A stretch of DNA of 64,000 bases from Toxoplasma gondii ME49 (Eukaryota; Apicomplexa; Conoidasida; Eucoccidiorida; Sarcocystidae), in NCBI RefSeq assembly GCF_000006565.2, contig NC_031474.1:868001-932000 (forward strand). The letters run 5' to 3'. Below, piece by piece: positions 25,675-35,999 of this stretch. Every line of letters begins with the position of its first letter. Within the stretch, counting starts at the first letter, position 1. Below the pieces are notes generated by a model that was given only the letters and a program-made list of their open reading frames with translations, was not told the origin of the DNA and ran no database searches. The position numbers and the translations under genes are program-made.

Positions 25675-26862
25675 GCTTCAACTGCCGTGAAGATCAAAAT
25701 TACAGGCGTTACCTCAACGACAAGCAGACAAACACCAAGACACAGAAAACAGCCATGAGCAAACAAACACGTTGCCCTTTCATACGAATCTCTCTCTCTA
25801 CACATATACACCCCTATTGGCCTGACGCCCTTTTTTCACGATCCAGTTTCAGTCCTGGCACGGAGTTCGTTCCTCTGTGGACTTCCGTTTTTCATCGCAC
25901 GCGTCCTCCGTTTCCAGGAGACCGGCTTGACCACCTCCGGCGTCGCAAGCGCATCGCGCCAACCTTTTCTTGAACTGAAAAGCCTTCTTCAGCTGCTTCT
26001 GCACATGCGACTCACTGGTCGTCGTGGGCGCAGACTCGACACTCGCTCTCCACGGCCTCGCATCCCACACTTTCACCTAGAACATCAAAACGCCCGAATT
26101 CTCCCGAATAGCCGACTGGTACCCGCGACCGGCTTCTCTCCAAGAGAGCTTCCACCTGGAGATCCTCTCCGCATGTGTCACAGCGCGCGGGCAAAGGGCC
26201 TGGAGAAATGAAGAAAAAACACAACCCACACGCACTCGAAAAGAGAAGTCGAGCACAAACGACAGAAAACATCCAGCACAAACAGAAGATAAACCAAGCG
26301 AAAATGGATTCCGATGGAGTAAAGGAAAACAGGAGACAGCGCAAGCTAGAAACAGGCTGTCGACGAGAAAAGAAAAGGACTCTTGTGGAGACGAGAGGGA
26401 GGAAAGAAAATACGAACCTGGCCTCTTCAGCCCCGCATGATAGGCTCGCGAATGCCACAGCCTGTCAAGTTGAGGTTTCGAGTTCTGCATCGCAGCGTGT
26501 TTGTTCGCAACGAGCATCCCTCGTTTGCTGTCGAGACCCCTCGCCAGTCCTGCACACTCCCTCCGACGTCACTGGAGTGAAACCGTGAAGCAATTAGCTA
26601 GACAGGAGGAGAGCAGTGAATAGCATGTTGAAAAGAAGGAGTGCGAAAGGCTGTAAAAAATGCCGAGAAGGGCACACGAGGGCGCCGGTAACCAAGAACG
26701 GTAGAGAAGCGAGGGGAGACACCGACAAGGACATCAGACGGCTCATTTCACCAATATTCGCGGCTGCGTCAGCTGGACGTCGTCTCTTCGCGTCTCTTAT
26801 CCAAAGTCGGATGCAGAGCTTGATACTTTCATTCCACGTAGAGACACAAAACACGGCCTGTG
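25675..26862. other. Convergent intergenic region
   Basis: This gap lies between the stop codons of the HYDIN-like gene (plus) and the polytopic membrane-protein gene (minus). It should hold both 3' UTRs. Open frames here are short, unsupported by splice structure or family resemblance, and overlap on both strands; one minus-strand frame at 26012-26458 is hydrophobic only because the plus strand is A-rich. No other element was seen. Confidence 0.6.
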
Positions 26863-29800
26863 TCAGATCCCCTGCTTAGGTTTGCCGCGTGAAACGAAGA
26901 CCTTGAAGGTCCTGTCCCTTGCCTCCCGTGCAAAGAGGTTTGGACTGTGTCCACTCGCCTTACCGATACTGTCATCCTCGTGAGCGCAGTACTGTTCGCC
27001 CACACTCTCTCTGTGTTCTTCGGCGCGGCCTCGACGATACCACCCTGGGCTCTCGTCTCGGTCCCAGTCGCCGGTCTCCCGTCCTCCGTCTGCTCTCGTC
27101 GACCGCTCTGCGCTTCCTCTCCTATCCCGCTCAGACGCTGCACCCTTGGCGGGCAACAGGCCTTCACAGAGAGAGGTCGCGAACGCCTTGTCCGACGCGG
27201 GAAGCCGGAAGATCCGCGGCGTCGACTCCCCGGCTTCATCGGGCGCGGGTGTGTTCGCGATGGAGAACTCCATGCGCATGCAACTCCATCCAAAAAGCAG
27301 GGATCCAGTCAACGCCAAGAGAAGGAGAAGGACGACAGGCCTCGGCAACGGTGCGTGGTGGAGGCCCAGAGCGAGCAGCGCGACAATCGCCCAGCACCCG
27401 CCACGAATGCCGCTGCTCAAGGGCAGGACCGGAAGCGAGGCACTCTGAAGAAACAGAACTCCACGAACGTTTATGTAGGAAAAGGAAAAAGCTCCTCGAG
27501 CCGTAACTTTACAAGCTCGATGACGTGCAACACAACTAGAAAAGCTATGGTGTTGACACAGCGGAACCCAGGATTCTATTTGCCTCGGCCAATGAAGAGT
27601 AGGCAGGATCTCCTACACCTGCCGTGAGCTCATGACATATTCGGAAGTCGACAAGCGTTGTTCGACTTCTCGAAACGACAGAAAGGCACGATGCGAGATC
27701 AGGTGGCGCCGGAGAAGCGCTGCATGCACTGCGCGGCGCGCACCCTGGGATGCTCAACTGCATGCGAGACGATTTGGGTCATGAATGTCGTTGTGCATAT
27801 CTGAGTTTTGGACAAACCTCTAGGACTTCACGCGTCCACGCCTGTTAATCGGTTTTCAAATTCATGTTTAGCCAGCCTCACCTTGAAGAACGAAACAGTG
27901 GCCAAAAGGCCGAAAATGCATGCACCGACGCACGCAGCTGCCGCGGCGAGCGGGGATGACGGAGGCATCGCAGACGCCAAGCCTTCACGGTCTACCCAGT
28001 GACCCCAGGCTACCTGAAATGGAGATGCAAAAGGCAGAGAGGAAGGAAGGTTCGATGGACAGCGAAGCGCTCGCTCACCGAACTATGGGGGAGTCCTCGT
28101 CGCAGTAGTAGAGTTCGTATTCTTATACGCAGGTGTACACTGTAGACGTGTGTGAATCCGTGCAAAGGAACTCGGTTTGACAAGAAGATAGTAACCGAGG
28201 AGGGAGAAGACGACGAGACGGGAAGTCTGGACAAACAACAATTCACTCATTCACAGGAAATGTAATAATAAACCGGGGGAGTCTGAGGGGCTGTCGAGCG
28301 TGGATGGAAATCCAGGTGCAGGCAAAAGGGTGCATTTGGATGCGAGGGATAGATGGAAAGACGAAAGGAAGAGAAGGAGACACATGATGCGTCACGTGGA
28401 GAGACGAAGTCAGTTCGGATCTGCCATCAAAGGCCCTCAGTCGTTTCGCTTCTTGTTTATCTTAAATAAAGTTGGAGAGCCATTCCGGTTGATCTCCAAA
28501 ACCATCACAGCTTGTACACCCCTCAAGCACTACTACTTGGTCGCTTCACATAATCAAGCTAAGGTTGACAGGGTCTCGAGAGACACAGCTGCCAAGCAAA
28601 TGAACGCAAAGAATCGAAGATAAATATCTGTCGCGGACTCGGTGGCCACAAATACATGCGGGGACGCGCCTGAAAACAACGCAGTGTTTGAGACAGGTTC
28701 TTCGACGTTGGATTTAGAGAAACGAATCTCGCCTTACGCCGTAGACAATGCCTAGACACCCCATAACGCCCTGAGTAAAGAATCGAAGAATGCACGCCGT
28801 TAAAACGGAGAGGCCTGTGTGAATCGCCAGAGCCAGCGAAAGACCTGAAAAGAGAAAAACGCGACATGGCACAGAGCCACAAAAGCGAGCATCTTCACAC
28901 CCTCGACCGACATTCTGAAAAGGTAACGAGCAAATCGAGAAAGAGGAAGAGGCGACCAATTGCGTGAGTTAGCGTATGTCGCGGGTCACCGTTTCGTTCC
29001 CAATCCGTGCGCTTTCTAGGCCAAGTGCTCAGGTCGCTTACTCGATACGAGAGAGGCGAACAAGGCGCCGAGAGCAAACAACATCGCCGCTGCGTGCATC
29101 TCCGCAGGCCCGGTGCCGGAGTCTTTTTTTGTCGCCAACTGAGAGTGCGAGGACGCTTCACCGTCTCGTCTTTTTTCCCCGTTTTTACGCGACGGCTTCA
29201 GACCTGGGGCGGCCTCTGACGTTTCTGGAGAAGAGATTCGTGACTTCGTTTTCTCGTTTTTCTGCCAATCGTACGCCTCGACGAAGTCGGTTGTGAGAGC
29301 CTCGGGTGAGGGCAGCGTCGCAGGCGGAACGATTGCGCCTCTCGGAGACTTTCCAGAATCGAGCAAAGAATCCGGAGACGACGACGAGCTTTTCTCAGGC
29401 ATAGCAACTGAAGACGAAGACGACAGAGAAGAAACAGAGGACGCAGGAGAGGAAACCGAGGGGAAAGGCGAAGAAGGGGAGATAGAGAAAGAAGAAGAGA
29501 CAGGAGAAGAGGGAGTAGAAGAAGAGGAGACAGGAGAGGGGGGAGGAGAAGAGGAGACAGGAGAGGGGGGAGGAGAAGAAGAGGAGACAGGAGCAGAGGG
29601 AGAAGAAGAGAGAGAGGATGACTGAGAGGAAGAAGGAGAGGAAGAGGAGGAGACAGAGGAGACAGTGAGTGGGCTTGAACGTAGCGAGAAAGAAGACGGA
29701 GGAGGCAGTGTCGAAGTCAGAGACGTTCCATCCCGAGAGATAGCTAGACCGGCTGCGGAAGTCAGAGTGAATCCGGCGGAAGGCGAAGACTGAAACTCAT

Positions 29801-32800
29801 AATTCCACAAGGACGAAGGAAGGGGAGACTCCGAGATCGCGGTGGGAGCACGAGGGAGGAAAAAGGCGTCGTCGGAGATCGATGACGACAGTGGAGACGC
29901 AGGAAGTCGACCGGCGAAGGGAGAAGAAGTGAAGGAAGTCAGAGAAGCAGAGGAGTTGGAGAGAAGGCGAGCGAGGTCGGCGACGCTGGCCCGCGGCAGA
30001 GGCGAAAGCGACAAGGGAGAGAAGCAGAGTAGAACGTTTGCACAGAGGAGAAGAGAAACGCCGAGTGTTCGAGAGCATGAGAGACAAGGGCGCCACCATC
30101 GCAGGCAGGATCCAACAAGCAGCAGAAAGGGAAGTTCTGCATAGGAAACCTGAAGACAGCGCGAAAAAGCAGACAAGGACCATCAGAGAGAAAAGCAGGT
30201 TTCTCCTGCGAACTTGCCGCGCCGCCTTGCTGCTTAGGAGACTCCTCAGCGCAGGGCGACGGAAGTGACCGCACGAGCAAACAGAGGGAGGCGAGAAGAA
30301 GCGCCTTTGGGGGCGTTTCAGGACTACTGCGGCCGACCGAAAGGCTACTGGAAGCGCAGACCCACTGGTACGACGAAAGTCAACGAAGTGGACAACTCAC
30401 CGATGCGAGCGCCGTCCACATCTCCACGCGTTTCGCGCCTTCCACTCGAAACGCGAGAAGAAGCAGAAGCTCGTGCAGACACGCAAAGACGCTGCCGCAC
30501 ACAGCCAGTGAAACCCCAGAGAGAGAAACCAAGCGTCTAGCCAGAGGGCCAGAAACCGTTCTGCATGCAAGACACACAAAAAAGCATGCGTCGAACAAGA
30601 GACACTCCGCGGACAACGCGCGAGAAGGCGCAGCGCATGGTGGTTAAAAAACACACGAAACGGAGCTCCGGGAGAAAATCCAATACGGCCCCGTGTCTAT
30701 GTTTGAGCGTTGCGAGAGATGGTGCCGCACGAAGGAGCTTGGAGATCTGGAGAGGTGAAGGGCTGGCCCACAAACGGGGATATGGAAACGGCTGAGACCC
30801 TCGAAAGAGGCGAACATCTCAAGAGCCTGTCTCTTGCATTTAACACACGAAAACGGATATTCCGAGACAAGAATGATGCACACACAGACAGGGCTCTCTC
30901 ATCAGAGTCACGCTTACAAGAGTAGATAAACATGTATTGACCCACATTCATATATATATATATATATATATATATCCGCATCTGGATCTAGTCTCGTACA
31001 GATGTATAGAGAGAGACTTATTTAGACGCATCAAAACAGATGAATATACATATGCATATATATATATATATATATATGTATAGGTGTGTGTGAATACATT
31101 TTTGTGTAGGTAGACACGTCGCTAGCTCTCCTTCTGTAGATAGGTAGACCTAAATCGATCGACCGACTCGGACAGAACAGTTCGCGCCGACAACTGGAGT
31201 TCCGCGGCCAGACACAGCAAGAACCAAACCGGAGCGCAGAGAGAAGTTTTTACCTCGAGAAGCACCTGCACCAGGACGCGAGATGCCGTGAGAAGCGACG
31301 CGCACCCGCTGCCGCAGCCGTCCAACAGAAGCGGAGAAAGACCAGCCCAGGAGGTTCTGGAACGCGCTGCACATCGCGCAGAGCACCCGAGCAGCAAGCC
31401 AGAATGGGAGACGTATAAAGGCCAGCAGACCGGGACAAAGAGACACTCGCAAACAACGCGGGCAGCCACAGGAGACGCGACAGTTGACGACAAGACACTC
31501 TGAGTCTCGAAAACGACGTGATGTATCCGAGCCCGGTGTGGCGAGTCGGCACATGCAGTTCAGAGAGGAAATTCGCAGAGCGCGTGCAGCCGCAGGAAGA
31601 AAGAATTCCTGAGAAAACGCAGACGAGAACAAGCAGAGAGGTCGACCAACAGACAGAAGCCAGCGGCACCGGAGACGGGCAGCGTCCGTCAAACACAGAG
31701 AAACTCAGCTAGAGCAGCGACGAATGAGGAACGGCGAAGGCCAGAAAACGACTTGCAGAAGGAGAGTTGCAAAGAGGGTCAAGAGAAACAGACCGCAGTC
31801 GTCGATTGAGAGTGGTACATGGAGAAGGCGCTTTGAAACAGAGGTTCTTTCCGAGGGAAAAGCCGAATAGTCCCTTGACAACAGACGACTTAAAGTGACA
31901 CTCTCATATATGGAGGTGTATGCACGTCCCGCGGGTCTCCCGCAAGTCGGCAAGAAACGACAATGTCCCTAAACAAAGCACTATCACTCCAGATAGGATA
32001 CAGGCACCCAACGAAGAGTCATGTCCATCTAAAAAAAAGATTGCGCTCCATGAATGTGTCTTGAGAGATGTAGAAATCCACGTGGAGAAGCCGAATTAGA
32101 GCATGGGGCTTGCAGAAGCTCGTGTTTCTCAGATGACTGTGAACGTGAAGAGGCGAGCTGCGAATCGAGTGCACGAGTTCCTCCTGAGAGTGAAGCCTGC
32201 GTGGTACCATTTGCGATACCGGCTCAGAGTCTTCTCTGGATGCGCGTCGTCTGGAGCTGCGTTTGAAATTCAGTTTGTCTCCACAGTTCGCGCGTCCTGG
32301 GCGAAGCTCTCGACTCCCCGGCGAATGCTGCGAAGGAACGCCGAGAGACACGAGGAGGGAGGCGCCGTCGAAGTCACTCTCGGACAGCGAAGCAAGGGAG
32401 TCGACGCCGACGACACTGCCCTGTCGACTTCTGACGAGTGACGAGACGCTGCAGCCATTTCCTTGCCCGAAGAAGGAAGGTCCCCGATCTCCTGGCGGAA
32501 CCGTCGATCCTTCGAATGACGTGGTGAGCTGGACCAGCGGATGGCATTCGTTCGCGCCCTCCGTCGCTCTGCCTTCTTCTCCCCTCCGACTTGAAGGCGA
32601 GTCTCTGAACTCTCTCTCGCCTTCGCCATCTGCCCTGCGCTTTGAAGAGACTCCAGCGAGGCGAATCGCCTCATCTCGACTCTTAGCATCAGGCGGCGCG
32701 GCCGCCGCGAGGGTCAGAGGAGACTCTCTTGAACGGACGACGAACTCTGGCTGACGAGACGAGGAAGAAGAAGAGGAAGAAGAGGAAGAAGAGGACGAAG

Positions 32801-33698
32801 AGGAAGAAGAGGAAGAAGCGGAAGAAGAGGAAGATGGCTTTGCGAAGTAGTCTGAGGACATTCGTTGTGTCTGTTGATTTACATCAGGAGGTGCGTACAT
32901 GCTGGCGAGTCCTCCTTCCGTGGAAGCCGATACGAGAGAGACATCCCGTCGGTCGTGGTTGTCGCGCAGGACTGGGGGGCCTCCTGTTTCGTCTGTCCAC
33001 GCGAATTTGGAGGCTTCCTTCGCCCAGAGAGGAGGAAGGGCAAGACAGGCTGCATCTGGGGATCCTGGCTCTTCCGCCGCAGAGCGAGAAGAACGTGGAA
33101 ACCGGACATCTAAGAGAGTTGCGGCAACGACGACCCCCCCTTGCTTCCGACGCAGGTGAAGAGCCGCGAGGCCCGCGCATGCAGCGTTAAACAGCCAGAC
33201 GACAGCGAGAGGAAACAGCAGAGCAAAGGGTGCACAGGAGCAGAAGAGAGCGACGCAGAGAGGAAGCAGCGAAGAAGGAGGCGAGGAGACAGAGACGGCG
33301 TCTGCGGAGGTGAGTTGCCCCGCGTCGTCAGCCTGGTCGAGAAGAAAGAGAGGAAAGACAGAAGGCTGGAGGGAGGCGCCGAGAAGGAAGATGTAGCACC
33401 CGGTGGACACACAGCAGAGCGCAGCTTGACGGAAGGAGGCCGCTGCAGGTGTGGACGAGTGAGAAGGCGAGCCGCGCAGAGAGGGAGAGAAGAAGGCCGA
33501 GGGGAGAGACAGCGCCGGCTGCGACGCAAAGGAAGAGACGCGCCGCAGAACAGAGGCGAAGGAGTTCGTAGGGAGACCGAAAACGCGGTCGCAGGAGTCG
33601 ACAGGAAACGGACCGGAGGAAGACTCTTCCTGGACGGGAGACAGGCCGTTCAAGGGGAGAACAGAGCGGTCGACAGCGGGGGTCGACGGCAGTGCCAT
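26863..33698 (-). CDS. Large polytopic membrane protein with Ser-rich loops, function unknown
   Basis: Seven exons on the minus strand, in order of transcription: 33698-32220, 31708-31254, 30560-30401, 30149-29042, 28844-28738, 28013-27882, 27444-26863. The phases add up to one 1,340-codon frame plus stop. I do not recognise the family. The product has about ten to twelve hydrophobic segments, for example CYIFLLGASLQPSVFPLFLL and PFALLFPLAVVWLFNAACAG in exon 1, LASVCWSTSLLVLVCVFSGI in exon 2, and VVLLLLLALTGSLLFGW near the C-terminus, with an acidic/polar tail. Two long low-complexity loops interrupt it: a homopolymeric Ser run near residues 290-314 and a Ser/Pro-rich region in exon 4. The number of helices suggests a transporter, perhaps of the major facilitator type, but no signature motif was found. 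Exons 3 to 7 are well supported; the exon 1 donor and exon 2 acceptor are the least certain. The ATG at 33698 has an A at -3. Confidence 0.7.
29380..29675 (-). repeat. Ser/Pro low-complexity coding tract
   Basis: A purine-rich stretch on the plus strand (GAAGAGGAGACAGGAG-like units) that reads on the minus strand as repeated SSSPPPSPV-type units inside exon 4 of the membrane-protein gene. It lies between hydrophobic segments, so it would be a long disordered loop. Confidence 0.75.
30950..31077. repeat. Paired (TA)n microsatellites, membrane-protein gene intron
   Basis: TA arrays at 30950-30975 and 31056-31077 in the intron between exons 2 and 3 of the minus-strand membrane-protein gene. Confidence 0.9.
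32757..32834 (-). repeat. Poly-Ser codon run
   Basis: A near-perfect trinucleotide run (GAA/GAG/GAC on the plus strand) encoding about 25 consecutive Ser residues, with a single Ala near its start, at residues 290-314 of the membrane protein. Mixed TCT/TCC/TTC-complement codons suggest an older run that has diversified. Confidence 0.85.
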
Positions 33699-35999
33699 AG
33701 TGACAGAGGGAAGCAAGAAACACCGGGCGGGAGGGGGAGGACGCAGCCGTATTGACGCAAAAGACGCGGAATGAGGACAACGGCGTAGCAAATCAGCAAC
33801 GGACTACAGGGGAGAGAGGAGAAATTGCCGAGAAACGACTCCGAAGTGACGAGGTCCAGGAGAAAGGAGGGAGAGCAGGAGGAACGAGAAGTCCGACGAT
33901 TCCGCCAGAACGAATGGGAGGGACATCAGATCTGGACTGTCGCGTTCGTTGAGCAGGAACTCTCTTTCTGGCTGGTGAACGTACATCTCGGTTCCAGCGT
34001 CACGCGCTCGCCAGACCTTCGGGAAGCGTCGGTCGCGTTTTCCATCTTTTTCCTCCCCGCTTTTGCGTGATAAAATGTAGCGAATGTGAAGACGGCTTCT
34101 AACAAATTGCGAAAAAAAGTTTCGAACGGCACCGCGTTGCCACAGCATCGCATTGCACCTGCAGAAGCAGTCGTGTGTCTCCCCCCTTCTTTGGGGATCT
34201 CTCGCGCTTTCTCGCGTGTATCCGATCGAAACTGTCCTACCATTCAATCTCTAAAGTGAAGAAACAGGAAGACAATACCGCGACAAATGTCTAAACAATA
34301 CCGTCCACTCTTCAGCAAACAGTCCGTCGAAAAAGAACGACGCCGCCTAGCGACGCCACAATGTTGGAAGTGTGTCTCCCTGTGGTTCCACGGTTTTCTT
34401 CCTCAGTTGCAGCCAGAGGCAGAAGCAAGTCCTCGCTGCAGAGTGCTCAGGTCGACTGGTTTTGGTGTGACCCGCGTTTTGATGTTTGTCGAAGCTATCT
34501 GCGTTTTACTTTCCTGCGTGTGTATGACTTTTCAGAGAGACATTCCCCAGGTCATTTTCAAGTTTCCTCGTCGCATTCCGCGCGCCGCCTCTCTCCGCAG
34601 CAGCTGCTGCTTTGTTCTTTCGCAGTTCTTTTTCGCGCAGTGGCTCCCTCTCGACTTCTCCACGCCTCGGGATTGCGCGACTTCGACTTGCAGCTGAAAA
34701 TACTGCTCCACGCGGCGTCTCTCTCGCCTGTCCACCCCGATGCATTTCAGCTGCGCCTAAACTTCGCCTCGGAGGCTCGCGAACAGGACTCGTTTCGCGA
34801 GAGAAGACAGGAAGTCACCGCCCGCCGCCGGCTTTTTCTGGGAGGGGCGACGACGACTCGCGGGAACTCGCACGGGGAAGAATTGTCGAAAAGGTTCAGC
34901 TGTACCCTGAGTTGCAAGAGAAGGCGACGTGGAAGCAAGGCGGAGGAGGTTGGTGTGTCGACTGCCTGGCGAAAGAAAAGGTTCCACGGTGGGTGTGCAG
35001 AGACCTGAGACAGAGAGAGAGGGGCGTCAGAATCGCTTCAAGGTCAAGCGCTTCATCGATGCATGCACGGCGAACTCGCGACGCCAGCCGTCGTCCCGTT
35101 CCACGAGTTCTCGTCGCTTTGCAGGGCAGGGAGGCCGAGGGGAGAGAGTGGCTAGCTGTGCGGTTACGTACTCTTGCATGGTTGGCGCGCGCGTCGATGC
35201 TTGAATCGGGGTGCAGCGCGCAAAAGAAGGAACTTCTTCATTTTTCGCGGAGAAGAGGAAGATTCAGGATCTTTGCGGCAGCGAGGAAGGCGGAAGGACG
35301 GCTCAGATTCCGTGGACCGCGAGAACGACAGTCGTCTTCCGTTCCGAAGTGGAGAGAGGCACACGCAGGGGAGAGCAGCCTGCCAAGTTCCCCTCCACAA
35401 GTCGATGGTGTCCGCGAGGAAATTTCTGACGTCTTTCAATCGAGAACAGGGGGGCGAAAATTCCCTCTGCTTCTCTCCTTTCTTTTCTCCCCTTTTCCGC
35501 TGTACGTCAGTTTTATTTTCAGAAGTTCTTGTCCGTAAGCACAGCTGCTTCCATCTCATTCCCTTGGACAGCTGCAGGAGGCACCGCACCTCGTTTTCCT
35601 CCTGGCCCGAGAAAGACCGGTGTAGTCACTAGTTTTGTTCCCTTTTTTTGTGGCTTTTTCATCCTTTCCTTGTTTCCAAGTTTCATAGTTCGCGTTTCCC
35701 TCCGTGTGAGCAAGCTCGTCTCCCCCGTCTCTCTCCGGGCTCTCTCTTGGGCTCCCTTTTCCGGACGTCCGCGTAGAGGACCAAAGACCATCCTCAGGTC
35801 TGCTTGCCTTTTCCTTCTCCCCTTCCTCCCTTCTTTCTCCCCCGCAGTTGAGTTACCAGAGAAAGGCGTCCTTGTCGAGAGCGGCTCTGTTGACTCCCCC
35901 GGTTTCCTCGGCGGAGACGCATGTCTGTTCAACATCACCAGAGGGCGCCTCTGAGGCAGGCTTGCTGTCTCTCTCGCGTTTTCTCCCCTCCTAGGCAAG
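33699..35999. other. Divergent intergenic region and 5' flanks
   Basis: This gap separates the start codons of the minus-strand membrane-protein gene and plus-strand TLN4, so both promoters should be here. Long but GC-driven open frames (such as 34612-35538 plus) show no family resemblance or clean exon structure. From about 35460 the plus strand becomes strongly pyrimidine-rich, ending in a splice-acceptor-like tract (ctcccctcctag) a few bases before the TLN4 ATG. A GAGACG hexamer, the core described for Toxoplasma promoters, lies near 35914. Confidence 0.5.
35960..35996 (+). promoter_or_regulatory. TLN4: Probable 3' splice site of a 5'-UTR intron of TLN4
   Basis: A polypyrimidine tract followed by CCTAG lies about five bases before the TLN4 ATG, the arrangement of an acceptor that would place the start codon at the very beginning of an exon. 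The upstream 5' exon was not located. This is inferred from sequence only. Confidence 0.4.

Noticed and set aside
26012..26458. Hydrophobic minus-strand frame after the HYDIN stop
   Set aside because: It arises from an A-rich plus strand in the convergent 3' region, has no splice continuity with the downstream membrane-protein gene and no clear start.
29293..29625. Plus-strand Glu/Gly-rich frame
   Set aside because: Complement of the Ser/Pro-rich loop in exon 4 of the minus-strand membrane-protein gene.
32729..33190. Plus-strand frame with Lys/Arg repeats (KKRKKRKKR)
   Set aside because: It is the opposite strand of the poly-Ser run in the membrane-protein gene and lacks any other support.
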